This document shows positions 26,572 to 34,821 of a stretch of 64,000 nt of DNA, one piece after another. The first letter of the stretch is position 1. Each line of letters starts with the position of its first letter. This DNA comes from Solirubrobacter soli DSM 22325. Its GTDB lineage: Bacteria > Actinomycetota > Thermoleophilia > Solirubrobacterales > Solirubrobacteraceae. A program made the translations under genes and the position numbers. The notes beneath the pieces were generated by a model. It saw only the letters and a program-made list of their open reading frames with translations. It was not told the origin of the DNA and made no database searches. Location: positions 104,999 through 168,998 of the forward strand of contig NZ_AUIK01000029.1 of assembly GCF_000423665.1 (NCBI RefSeq), given 5' to 3'.

Positions 26572-28002
26572 GTGCGATCCGACCTCGTCGTCGTCGGCGC
26601 CGGCGCGGCCGGACTCTTCGCCGCACTGACCGCTGCCCGCGAGGGCGCCACCGTCACCCTCGTCTCCGCCCGCCCGCTGGCCGAGACCGCCTCCTACTGG
26701 GCCCAGGGCGGGGCCGCCGCGGCGCTCGCGGTCGACGACAGTCCCGAGCAGCATCTCGAGGACACGCTGATCGCCGGCCGGGGCCTCACGCGACGAGCCG
26801 CGGCCGAGGTGCTCACCGCGGAGTCCCCGGCGCGCGTCAAAGACCTGATCGACCTCGGCGTCCAGTTCGACGCCGACCGCCACGGCGACCTCGCCCTCGG
26901 TCTCGAGGGCGGCCACAGCCACCGCAGGATCATCCACGCGGGCGGCAGCGCGACCGGCCGCCGCATCCTCAGAGGCCTGTCGGCGCGGGTCGTCGAACAC
27001 GACAACATCACGGTGCTGGAAGGCACGCGGGCGGCGGCGATCCTCAAGCACGGCGGCGTCCGCCTCACCGACGGCACCGACCTCACCGCGCGCGCCACGA
27101 TCCTCGCCACAGGCGGCGCCGCGGCGCTCTACAGCCGCACGACCAACCCGCCGGGCTCGTTCGGCTCAGGGATGCTCCTCGCCCGCCACGCGGGCGCGAT
27201 GCTCGCCGACCTCGAGTTCACGCAGTTCCACCCCACCGCGGTGGTCGGGCTCAAGGGCAAGGAGGGCTTCCTGATCTCCGAGGCCGTCCGGGGCGAGGGC
27301 GCGACCCTGCACGACGAGACGGGCGAGCGCTTCGTCAACGAGCTCGATCCGCGCGACGCCGTCGCCCGCGCGATCTTCAACACGCTCAAGCGCACGAACG
27401 CGACGTCGGTCGGGCTCGATATGACGATGGTCGACCCTGGGCGCTTCCCGAACGTCGTCGCCGCCCTCCAGGAGGCTGGCCTGGACCCGACCACCCAGCG
27501 GGTTCCCGTCGCGCCGGCGAGCCACTACGTGATGGGCGGGATCGTCACCGACCTCGACGGGCACGCCACCGGGGTCGAGCGGCTCTACGCCGTCGGCGAG
27601 TGCGCCTGCACCGGCCTCCACGGTGCCAACCGGCTGGCGTCGAACTCGCTCAGCGAATGCTTCGTCTTCGGGCGTCGCGCCGCGCTCAAGGGCCTCGACG
27701 AGCACGAGCCGGGAGCTCCTGAGCCGTTCGCCGGCGATCCGGTCCAAGCGCCCACGCGTGAGACCCGCAAAGCCGTCTGGGCGCTGGCCGGCCTCGAACG
27801 CAGCGCCGACGACCTGGCGCAACTGGCGAACGACCCCCACCCACTCGCCCGCCTCGTGGCCGTCTCCGCGCTGGCCCGGCACGAGACGCGGGGCTCCCAC
27901 GCCCGTACCGAGTTCCGTCAGCGCGACGAGACCCTCGACGCCCACCACACGATCCTGGACGCCGGCAGCGACACGCCACGGTTCGAGGTATGGCCCTCCT
28001 GA
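26572..28002 (+). CDS. nadB: L-aspartate oxidase
   Basis: 476 residues. FAD enzyme oxidising L-aspartate to iminoaspartate, the first step of de novo NAD synthesis. It shows the dinucleotide-binding VVVGAGAAGLFAALTAA, SYWAQGGAAAAL, the active-site block RIIHAGGSATGR, EFTQFHPTA, and GGIVTDLDGHATGVERLYAVGECACTGLHGANRLASN. A little shorter than E. coli NadB (540) because of a reduced C-terminal helical domain. No nadA or nadC is adjacent. GTG start without Shine-Dalgarno. Confidence 0.92.
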   Translation: MRSDLVVVGAGAAGLFAALTAAREGATVTLVSARPLAETASYWAQGGAAAALAVDDSPEQHLEDTLIAGRGLTRRAAAEVLTAESPARVKDLIDLGVQFDADRHGDLALGLEGGHSHRRIIHAGGSATGRRILRGLSARVVEHDNITVLEGTRAAAILKHGGVRLTDGTDLTARATILATGGAAALYSRTTNPPGSFGSGMLLARHAGAMLADLEFTQFHPTAVVGLKGKEGFLISEAVRGEGATLHDETGERFVNELDPRDAVARAIFNTLKRTNATSVGLDMTMVDPGRFPNVVAALQEAGLDPTTQRVPVAPASHYVMGGIVTDLDGHATGVERLYAVGECACTGLHGANRLASNSLSECFVFGRRAALKGLDEHEPGAPEPFAGDPVQAPTRETRKAVWALAGLERSADDLAQLANDPHPLARLVAVSALARHETRGSHARTEFRQRDETLDAHHTILDAGSDTPRFEVWPS

Positions 28003-28568
28003 TCGACTGGGGCGGCGTGCTCACCACGAGCATGCTGGACGCCTTCGACGCCTTCAAGCGACGCGAAGGCGCCGACCCGCGCGCCGCGTTCCTCGGCCCT
28101 GGCCGGGAGGCACTGGTCGAGCTCGAGTGCGGGCGGATCGACATCCCGACGTTCGAGCGGCGGCTCGCCCCGATCCTCGGCGTCGAGCCCGCCGGCCTCG
28201 CCGACCGCCTCACACAGGATCTGCGCCCCGACACCGCGATGCTCGACGCCGTCCGCGCCTTCCACGACGCCGGCATCCCCACCGCGCTCGTCAGCAACTC
28301 GTGGCGGGAGGACGACTACGACGTCGACGAGCTCTTCGACGCGATCGTGCTCTCGGGCCGGATCGGCATCCGCAAGCCGGACCCACGGATCTACCGGCAC
28401 GCCGCCGACGCGCTCGGCATCCCGCCCGCCGCCTGCGTCTTCGTCGACGACCTCGGCGGGAACCTCAAGCCGGCAAAAGCCCTGGGTATGACCACAATTC
28501 GTCACACCGGAGCTTCGTCCACGATCGCCCGGCTACAGCGGCTACTTTCGCCTCCCGCTCCTTCTTAA
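27990..28568 (+). CDS. HAD-superfamily hydrolase
   Basis: 192 residues. Motif I is LLIDWGGVLT, giving the nucleophilic aspartate but a tryptophan where many phosphatases have the DxD context; motif II is TALVSNSW; motif III lysine lies in IGIRKPDPRIY; motif IV is VFVDDLGGNLKPA. It resembles the HAD-IA epoxide-hydrolase-like or phosphoglycolate phosphatase group. The ATG overlaps nadB by 13 nt, so it is co-expressed with it. Substrate unknown. Confidence 0.82.
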   Translation: MALLIDWGGVLTTSMLDAFDAFKRREGADPRAAFLGPGREALVELECGRIDIPTFERRLAPILGVEPAGLADRLTQDLRPDTAMLDAVRAFHDAGIPTALVSNSWREDDYDVDELFDAIVLSGRIGIRKPDPRIYRHAADALGIPPAACVFVDDLGGNLKPAKALGMTTIRHTGASSTIARLQRLLSPPAPS

Positions 28569-28678
28569 CGCGAAGTCAACAAACAAGACGTTCGAGTTCT
28601 CGCGTGTGCGGCAAACACTCCCGCACCGGGCCACGGAAGGGGACCGCCGCCGGAGAGGGCAGTCCCGGGGAGACGAGG

Positions 28679-29086
28679 ATGTACCACTTCAGTCGTTCCA
28701 TCTATCGCGAGCTTGCTTCCGACATCGTCGAGGAGCACGATGGCGGGACCACGAACCACGAGCGCGTACTGCGGTCGTGCGAGATGTGCGTCGAACGGCT
28801 CGCCACGGACTGGCACTACTTCGCCAAGCCGACCAAGACGCTGTTCAACGACATCCGGATCTACTTCCCGATGTCGGCGCAGTTGCGGGTCTACAAGACC
28901 GTGGATCGCTACATGACGTTCGCGCGCGACTACTTCGCGAGCAATCCGGTCGCCGAGCGTCTCGAGTGCCGCGCGACCACGCGCCGCGGCACGCCCTGTC
29001 AGCGCACGCCGTTGCCGCACAACGGCTACTGCCCCTCGCATCAGCACCTGGCTGAGACCGAGGAGCTGCACCAGCTCGCAGCCTGA
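28679..29086 (+). CDS. Small protein with C-terminal Cys/His zinc-type motif
   Basis: 135 residues from an ATG preceded by a GAGACGAGG Shine-Dalgarno. A basic/acidic helical N-terminal part (MYHFSRSIYRELASDIVEEH) is followed near residue 100 by ECRATTRRGTPCQR and NGYCPSHQHL: a C-x8-C-x10-C-x2-H arrangement like the short C-terminal metal-binding motifs of small phage and plasmid proteins. I recognise no full-length family. A terminator-like hairpin follows directly. A nucleic-acid-binding role is possible but unproven. Confidence 0.6.
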   Translation: MYHFSRSIYRELASDIVEEHDGGTTNHERVLRSCEMCVERLATDWHYFAKPTKTLFNDIRIYFPMSAQLRVYKTVDRYMTFARDYFASNPVAERLECRATTRRGTPCQRTPLPHNGYCPSHQHLAETEELHQLAA

Positions 29087-29099
29087 GCCCTAAGCGCTA

Positions 29100-29130
29100 G
29101 CGTCCACGCCCTGTCCGGGGGCGTGGACGC
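29100..29130. terminator. Strong hairpin after the small zinc-motif gene
   Basis: Perfect 12-bp stem GCGTCCACGCCC (29100-29111) and GGGCGTGGACGC (29119-29130), loop of 7, 14 nt after the stop. Confidence 0.6.
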
Positions 29131-29161
29131 GCCTCACCCTCCAGTTGAGGTTGAGAGAGTT

Positions 29162-30040
29162 ATGGCTGAGCAGGTCGGTTTCATCGGGCTCGGGATCATG
29201 GGCTCGCTCCAGGCGATGAACCTCGCCAAGGCGGGCTACGAGCTGACGGTCTTCAACCGAACGCGTGAGAAGGCCGAGGCCTGGGTCGCCGAGCACGGCG
29301 GGACGGTCGCCGACTCGCCGCGCGCGGTCGCCGAGGCCTCGGACGTCGTGATCACGATGGTCGTCGACGGCGCGCAGGTCGAGGACATGATCGGCCAGGC
29401 GCTCGAGGGCGCACGGCCGGGAACCCTCTTCGTCGACATGTCGACAATCGCTCCCGGCACGGCGCGGGCGCTGGACGAGCGCCTCGGCGCGGCCGGCCAC
29501 ACGTTCGTCGACGCACCGGTCACCGGCTCCTCTCCCAAGGCGCGCACCGGCACGCTGACGATCATGTGCGGCGGTGCTGACGCTGACATCGAGCGCGCGC
29601 GCCCACTGTTCGAGGTCATGGGCGAGAAAATCGTGCTCTGCGGCGAGGCGGGTCAGGGCCAGGCGGTGAAGGTCATCTCACAGGCGATCACCGCCGTCAA
29701 CTGCGCCACGCTGGCCCAGGGATTGGTCCTGGCGCGCCAGGTCGGGGTGAATGTCGACGCCCTGCTGCAGACGATGGACGGCGGCTCGTCGGACTCGACG
29801 ATGCGGGCGCTGAAGGGCAAGCCGATGCTCGAGCACGACTTCACCCCGCTATTCAAGCTTGCTCACATGCTCAAGGACGTTCAACTTTGTCTGGCCGAGG
29901 CGCGCACGGCCGGCTCCGCTTTTCCATTTGCCGGTCTAGCGGCAGAGCTCTACGGCGCGGGTATGGGACGCGGCCTCGGCGACCAGGATTTCGCCGCGGT
30001 GCTCGAGGTGGTCGAGGGCATCACCGGCACGCGTCTGTAA
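29162..30040 (+). CDS. NAD(P)-dependent beta-hydroxyacid dehydrogenase (3-hydroxyisobutyrate dehydrogenase family)
   Basis: 292 residues from the ATG (MAEQVGFIGLGIMGSLQAM) after a purine-rich GAGAGAG site. The N-terminal GLGIMG binds NAD(P). FVDAPVTGSSPKARTGTLTI is the substrate-binding block, GQGQAVKVISQAI carries the catalytic lysine in its usual context, and DFTPLFKLAHMLKDVQLCL follows. The family includes 3-hydroxyisobutyrate, tartronate semialdehyde and glyoxylate/succinic semialdehyde reductases; the substrate cannot be chosen from sequence alone. No pathway genes are adjacent. Confidence 0.85.
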   Translation: MAEQVGFIGLGIMGSLQAMNLAKAGYELTVFNRTREKAEAWVAEHGGTVADSPRAVAEASDVVITMVVDGAQVEDMIGQALEGARPGTLFVDMSTIAPGTARALDERLGAAGHTFVDAPVTGSSPKARTGTLTIMCGGADADIERARPLFEVMGEKIVLCGEAGQGQAVKVISQAITAVNCATLAQGLVLARQVGVNVDALLQTMDGGSSDSTMRALKGKPMLEHDFTPLFKLAHMLKDVQLCLAEARTAGSAFPFAGLAAELYGAGMGRGLGDQDFAAVLEVVEGITGTRL

Positions 30041-30114
30041 GCAATGTGGCGCAATTGCACTCTGCGCGAAAATTCGTGCGTCGATCGTAAAACTCGCTCA
30101 TTTGCAGCGATGTT

Positions 30115-30143
30115 TTGAGATTTCTCGAGCTTGTGCATAGTAT
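30115..30143 (+). promoter_or_regulatory. Promoter TTGAGA-17-TAGTAT before the DUF1802 gene
   Basis: TTGAGA (30115-30120), 17-nt spacer, TAGTAT (30138-30143): the clearest two-box housekeeping-type promoter in the window. The leader of about 100 nt contains a hairpin, GGACCGG/CCGGTCC, at about 30156-30176. Confidence 0.6.
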
Positions 30144-30251
30144 GTGACGCCTGGACCGGAGGTTTCCCGGTCCGAGTCGCGGGCAGGGTCGTGGCGCATA
30201 GTCCCTGTGCGGGACAAGCAGGCTTTTTCAACTCTCTCTTCACCCACCTTT

Positions 30252-30884
30252 ATGCCGATCGCTTTCAAGGAATGGGCCGTCACCGTGCGCGCTCTTGCCG
30301 AGGGTGAGCAATTGCTCACACTTCGCAAAGGCGGCATCCGCGAGCCGGGTAAGCACTTCTCGCTCGAGCACGACCGCTTCTTCCTGTACCCGACGTTCGA
30401 TCACCAGCGCAACGACCTGGTGCGCGAGTCGCACCAGCCCGAGTTGCGGCGCGCCCTTGAAGAGGGCGTGTGGCCGGAGGGTGAGCCGCCTGCACGGGCG
30501 CTGACGATGGACGGCGGGATCCCCCAGCCGGACCGCGTGCGCATCCGAGCGTGGGCCGAGGTCGCCGGCGCGTGGACGATCACCGATCGCCGCGCCCTCG
30601 ACGCCCTCTGCCCGTTCCACGTGTGGACGACCGACTACGCCGAGAAGCGCCTCGCCTGGAAGCGCCGCCACCCGCTCAACGTGCTGCTCCTGCGCACGTA
30701 CCGCATCCCGCGCCCGGTCACGGTGCGCGTGCGTGAGGACTACGGCGGATGCCGCTCCTGGCTCGAGATCACGCGCGACCTGCCGTTCGAGGGCACTCCG
30801 GTGCTGTCGGACGAGGAGTTCGAGCGCGCCTCCGAAGAGATCGCCAGCATCGCCGCCAACAACGGCGCGCCCGCGTACGCCTAG
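30252..30884 (+). CDS. DUF1802 family protein
   Basis: 210 residues from MPIAFKEWAVTVRALAEGEQ. The N-terminal FKEWAV...LLTLRKGGI and the FFLYPTFDHQRNDLV block are characteristic of DUF1802, a bacterial and archaeal family of unknown biochemical function. An upstream in-frame start exists at 30144 but lies on the -10 box, so I use the conserved start. Cytosolic, no membrane segment. Confidence 0.75.
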   Translation: MPIAFKEWAVTVRALAEGEQLLTLRKGGIREPGKHFSLEHDRFFLYPTFDHQRNDLVRESHQPELRRALEEGVWPEGEPPARALTMDGGIPQPDRVRIRAWAEVAGAWTITDRRALDALCPFHVWTTDYAEKRLAWKRRHPLNVLLLRTYRIPRPVTVRVREDYGGCRSWLEITRDLPFEGTPVLSDEEFERASEEIASIAANNGAPAYA

Positions 30885-30902
30885 GGCGTCGACCCGCGCC
30901 GC

Positions 30903-31140
30903 GCGCTGACGGCGCGCGGCGGCGCGGCGACCCCCGCGCGGCGGGGGCGGCGTCAACGTCCCGCGCGCTGAGGGCGCGCGGCGGCGCGGCGACTCCCGCG
31001 CGGCGCCAACGTCCCGCTCGCAGACGGCGCGCGGCGGCGCCGACTCCCACGCGGCGGGGGCGGCGCCAACGTCCCGCGCGCTGACGGCGCGCGGCGGCGC
31101 GGCGACCCCCGCGCGGCGGGGCGGCGTCGACGTCCCGCGG
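30903..31140. repeat. GC-rich minisatellite, four units of about 53-62 bp
   Basis: This non-coding stretch (30885-31194) is almost entirely degenerate direct repeats: GGCGCGCGGCGGCG cores near 30911, 30973, 31026 and 31086, each followed by CCCGCGCGGCGG and CAACGTCCC-like blocks. Near-total G+C. No gene is convincing here. Confidence 0.7.
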
Positions 31141-31194
31141 GTTTGTGATCATCGTCACGGATTGACCGCACGGTTTCCGGGGTATCGGGTCGCG

Positions 31195-33795
31195 GTGTTT
31201 GTCCGCACCGTCGCCGGCCCCCTTACCGCCCTCGCGCTGTTCGCCGCCCCCGCGAACGCGCAGCTGCCGCCCGCGCCCCAGCCCTACCAGGCCAACGACG
31301 CCACGGGGTTCCGTTCGGTCCTGCCGAGCGGCACCCGCGGGCGCTACTCGCTGCCGGAGCTGGCCGCCAACCTGACCACCGGCGCGACCGTCCCGCATTG
31401 CTGCGACCAGCTGCCGATGTACGAGCGCCTGGTCTACGCGACGCCCGGCCTGCAGTCCCAGGACATCCCGAAGTACTTCAAGGACGGCTCGTTCGGGGTG
31501 CAGCCCGGCAGCGTGGAACGCACCTACTCGCCGCGCCCTGACGTCACCATCGTGCGCGACAAGGGCTTCGGCGTCCCCCACATCTACGGCACGACGCGGT
31601 CAGGCGCGATGTTCGGCCTCGGCTACGCGGGCGCGGAGGACCGGCTGTTCTTCATGGACGTCCTGCGCCACGCGGGACGCGGCGAGCTGTCGAGTTTCGC
31701 GGGCGGGGCGAACGCGGGCCAGGACGCCGAGCAGTGGTCGGTGGCGCCGTACACGGAGCAGGACCTCGAGCGCCAGGTGAACGACCTGCCGAAGTACCTC
31801 GGCGCCCAGGGCACGCAGATCGTCGCCGATGCCACCAACTACCTCGCGGGCGTCAACCAGTACATCCTCGAGGCCAAGCTCGACCCGGCCAAGCTGCCCG
31901 GCGAGTACGCCGCGATCGGTCGCCTGCCGGAGCCCTTCAAGCCCGCTGACATCATCGCCACCGCCGCCATGGTGGGTGGGATCTTCGGCAAGGGCGGCGG
32001 CGAGGAGCTGCAGTTCTCCCAGCTCGCGGACGCGCTCGAGGAGCGCTTCGGCGGCAGACAGGGCGCCAAGGTCTTCAAGGACTTCCGCAGCGCGGAGGAC
32101 CCCGAGGCGCCGGTCACCGTCCCCACTCGCTTCCCGTACCAGGTGCCGCCGAAGAAGGCCGTCGGCGTCGCGCGCCCTGACAAGGGCACGCTGAAGCTGA
32201 ATGCCGTCAGCACCACCGGCTCGTTCTTCCCCACCCGGATGTCCAACGCGCTCCTGATCAGCGCGAAGCGTTCCGCGAGCGGGCACCCGCTGATGGTCGC
32301 CGGCCCGCAGGTCGGCTACTTCAACCCGCAGATCCTGATGGAGCAGGACGTCCACGCGCCCGCGAGCCCGGACGGGCCGGGGATCGACGCCCAGGGCGCG
32401 TCGTTCGTCGGCATCAACCTCTACGTGCAGCTCGGCCGCGGCCGCGACTACGCGTGGAGCGCGACCTCCGCGGGCCAGGACATCATCGACACGTTCGCGC
32501 TCGAGCTCTGCGACGACACCCACTACCGGTTCCGTGGCAAGTGCGAGCCGATCGAGGTGCTGACCAAGACCAACCGCTGGACCCCGACGCTCGCCGATCA
32601 GACCAAGGCCGGCTCGCAGACGCTCACCGCCGAGCGCACCAAGCTCGGCCTCGTCGCCGGCCGCGGCAAGGTGCACGGCAAGCCGGTGATCTTCACCCGC
32701 CTGCGCTCCACGTACTTCCACGAGGTCGACAGCGCCGCGGGCTTCATGGACTTCAACACGCCCGAGGTCGTCAAGGACGCGGCGTCCTTCCAGCGCGCCG
32801 CGTCCAAGATCGGCTACACGTTCAACTGGTTCTACGCCGACGCCGACCACATCGCCTACTTCAACTCCGGCGCGAACCCGGTCAGGGCGGCCGATGTCGA
32901 CCATGACTTCCCGACCACCCGCGAGTGGCAGGGCTGGAACCCGGACACGTGGCAGTCGAAGGTCACGCCCTTCGAGCAGCACCCGCAGGCGATCGATCAG
33001 GACCACTTCGTCAACTGGAACAACAAGCAGGCGCGGGCGTACCGCTCCGCGGACGCGAACGCCTACTCGAGCACCTACCGGTCGGTGCTGCTCGAGGACC
33101 GGCTGAAGCCCAAGATGACCCTGCCGGAGCTGATCGACGCGATGGAACTGGGCGGCTCGACCGACCTGCGCGCGTGGGTGGACCTTCCGCTGGCGCTGCG
33201 GGTGATCGGCAACCCGTCGGACCCGGCCCTCGAGGACGCCGTCGCCAAGCTACGTGCGTGGCGAGCGGACGGCGGGCTACGCCGCGACGCCGATCGCGAC
33301 GGCCACTACGAGCACAGCGACGCGATCCGCATCCTGGACCAGTGGTGGCCGCTGTGGGTGAAGGCGCAGTTCGAACCGACCCTGGGCGCTGAGGCGTTCA
33401 AGACGCTCACAGAGACGGTCGCGACCGACAACCCGCCCAACAACCACGGCGAGCACCTCGGCTCGGCCTTCCAAGGCTCCTGGTACGGCTACGTGAGCAA
33501 AGACCTGCGAACCACCCTCGGCGACCCCGTGAAGGGCCGCTACGCGCGCCGCTACTGCGGGTCGCGCAAGCGCTGCCGAGCGGCGCTGCGCGCGTCGCTG
33601 AGGGCCGCGCTGAAGGCGCCCGATCCCTACGCCGGCGACGCGGTCTGCGCGGCCCAGAAGAGCCTCGACCCGCAGTGGTGCTTCGACGCGATCCGCCAGC
33701 GCCCGACCGGCGGAACGAGCCAGCCGCTGATCCACTGGATCAACCGCCCGACCTACCAGCAGGTGGTGGAGATCCCGCAGCGCCTGCCACGTTGA
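31195..33795 (+). CDS. Secreted penicillin acylase-family (Ntn hydrolase) protein
   Basis: 866 residues from the GTG at 31195, which opens directly into a signal peptide (TVAGPLTALALFAAPANAQ); a TTG at 31162 is the alternative. The family makes one precursor that cuts itself to expose an N-terminal serine; here RMSNALLISAKRSASGHPLM places that serine near residue 350, followed by GPQVGYFNPQI. The early block DVTIVRDKGFGVPHIYGTT and GYAGAEDRLFFMDVLRHAGRG are also typical. It would hydrolyse amides such as acyl-homoserine lactones, beta-lactam side chains or lipoamides outside the membrane. Substrate unknown. It follows the minisatellite directly. Confidence 0.87.
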   Translation: MFVRTVAGPLTALALFAAPANAQLPPAPQPYQANDATGFRSVLPSGTRGRYSLPELAANLTTGATVPHCCDQLPMYERLVYATPGLQSQDIPKYFKDGSFGVQPGSVERTYSPRPDVTIVRDKGFGVPHIYGTTRSGAMFGLGYAGAEDRLFFMDVLRHAGRGELSSFAGGANAGQDAEQWSVAPYTEQDLERQVNDLPKYLGAQGTQIVADATNYLAGVNQYILEAKLDPAKLPGEYAAIGRLPEPFKPADIIATAAMVGGIFGKGGGEELQFSQLADALEERFGGRQGAKVFKDFRSAEDPEAPVTVPTRFPYQVPPKKAVGVARPDKGTLKLNAVSTTGSFFPTRMSNALLISAKRSASGHPLMVAGPQVGYFNPQILMEQDVHAPASPDGPGIDAQGASFVGINLYVQLGRGRDYAWSATSAGQDIIDTFALELCDDTHYRFRGKCEPIEVLTKTNRWTPTLADQTKAGSQTLTAERTKLGLVAGRGKVHGKPVIFTRLRSTYFHEVDSAAGFMDFNTPEVVKDAASFQRAASKIGYTFNWFYADADHIAYFNSGANPVRAADVDHDFPTTREWQGWNPDTWQSKVTPFEQHPQAIDQDHFVNWNNKQARAYRSADANAYSSTYRSVLLEDRLKPKMTLPELIDAMELGGSTDLRAWVDLPLALRVIGNPSDPALEDAVAKLRAWRADGGLRRDADRDGHYEHSDAIRILDQWWPLWVKAQFEPTLGAEAFKTLTETVATDNPPNNHGEHLGSAFQGSWYGYVSKDLRTTLGDPVKGRYARRYCGSRKRCRAALRASLRAALKAPDPYAGDAVCAAQKSLDPQWCFDAIRQRPTGGTSQPLIHWINRPTYQQVVEIPQRLPR

Positions 33796-33806
33796 AACGG
33801 CGCGGC

Positions 33807-33812
33807 TAGCGT
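33807..33812 (+). promoter_or_regulatory. -10-like box TAGCGT
   Basis: TAGCGT ends 10 nt before the ATG at 33823; leaderless-type spacing. Confidence 0.35.
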
Positions 33813-33822
33813 AAGGACCCAC

Positions 33823-34569
33823 ATGGCCTGGGTCGACACCGCTTCAAGGACGTTCGTGGCGCGCCACGACGAGCGTGACGCTGATGATGCCGACCGCGTG
33901 CTCGCGCAGCTCGAGTTCGCCCGCGAGCGGCTCGAGGAGCGGTTCGAGACGCGGCCGGGCGAGCTCGCGGTCGTCCTGCACTCGAGCACGGCGCAGCTCG
34001 ACGCCGCCCAGCCGTGGCTCCCGCTCGCCCGCCGCCTCACGGCGCCCGCCGCGCGCCGCTATGTCGTCGGCGTCGCCGGCCAGCGCGAGTTGCACGTGCT
34101 CTGCCCGCGTCAGCTCGCCCACCGGGCCTCGAACGTCGAGGGCTCGCTGGAGATGCTGATGCTCGCGCCCTCGGCGCTGCTCGCGCGCCGCTATGTCGCC
34201 GACAGCCACCCGAAGCTGCCGCCGCCCATGACCCCCGGCCGGCTCTCCCGCTGGAACCGCTGGGCCTGGCTGGTCGAGGGCGCCGCGCAGTGGCTGTCGG
34301 GGCAGACGCGCCACGTCCGCCCGGCCGTCCAGCGCCGGCTGCGCGAAGGGCCCGAGCCGGCCTTTCCCCCCTCGCGCACGGACGCGCTCCTGCTCGGCGG
34401 CTCGGTGTTCGATCTCCTCGCCCGCGAGGAGGGCGACCGCGCCTGCGTCACGCTCGCCCGCGGGCCGCACCCGGACGGCCCGATCCGTGCGCTCGAGATC
34501 GCGTTCCCGCGTTCGATCCGCCACACCGAGAACGCGTGGCGCGCCCACCTCGAGCGGCTCGCCGACTAG
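33823..34569 (+). CDS. Uncharacterised protein with degenerate peptidase MA-like pattern
   Basis: 248 residues, no signal peptide. The N-terminal part (RVLAQLEFARERLEERFETRP ... LAVVLHSSTAQLDAA) and the block WNRWAWLVEGAAQWLSGQTR resemble gluzincin-type peptidase MA domains, where WLxEGxAxxL carries the third zinc-ligand glutamate. The preceding HExxH motif is not visible: the corresponding region reads RRYVADSHPKLPPP. So it is probably an inactive relative, or the resemblance is partial. The 3' end overlaps the next convergent gene by 4 nt. Confidence 0.5.
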   Translation: MAWVDTASRTFVARHDERDADDADRVLAQLEFARERLEERFETRPGELAVVLHSSTAQLDAAQPWLPLARRLTAPAARRYVVGVAGQRELHVLCPRQLAHRASNVEGSLEMLMLAPSALLARRYVADSHPKLPPPMTPGRLSRWNRWAWLVEGAAQWLSGQTRHVRPAVQRRLREGPEPAFPPSRTDALLLGGSVFDLLAREEGDRACVTLARGPHPDGPIRALEIAFPRSIRHTENAWRAHLERLAD

Positions 34570-34811
34570 TGCCGAGCCCTCGCGGCGAGTCGCGCGGCCG
34601 CCGCGACCGTGAGCACGGCGGCGATCACGACCTGGGCCATGTCCCACAGCAGGAACAGCCAGCTCTCCTTCACCTCACCGCTCGCGAACGCCGCCAGCGA
34701 GCCGAGCGCGATCGCCGCGGCGGCGATCAGCCACCTTCGCGCGCCCGAATCGAGACGCACGGCGACGAGACCGGTGAGGACGCCGCCAAGGATCGGGATC
34801 AGCTCGTACAC
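34566..34811 (-). CDS. Small membrane protein, probably three helices
   Basis: 81 residues. Hydrophobic segments ELIPILGGVLTGLVAV, WLIAAAAIALGSLAAFA and SWLFLLWDMAQVVIAAVLTV are separated by short charged turns (RLDSGARR, SGEVKE); an Arg-rich end follows. No family recognised. It starts 10 nt after the stop of the 971-residue gene and may belong to that operon. Confidence 0.55.
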   Translation of the reverse strand: MYELIPILGGVLTGLVAVRLDSGARRWLIAAAAIALGSLAAFASGEVKESWLFLLWDMAQVVIAAVLTVAAAARLAARARH

Positions 34812-34821
34812 GTCGTCCTCT

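Noticed and set aside
28679..29086. Toxin-antitoxin pair with the preceding HAD gene
   Set aside because: They are separated by 110 nt with a separate ribosome-binding site, and neither matches a known toxin or antitoxin.
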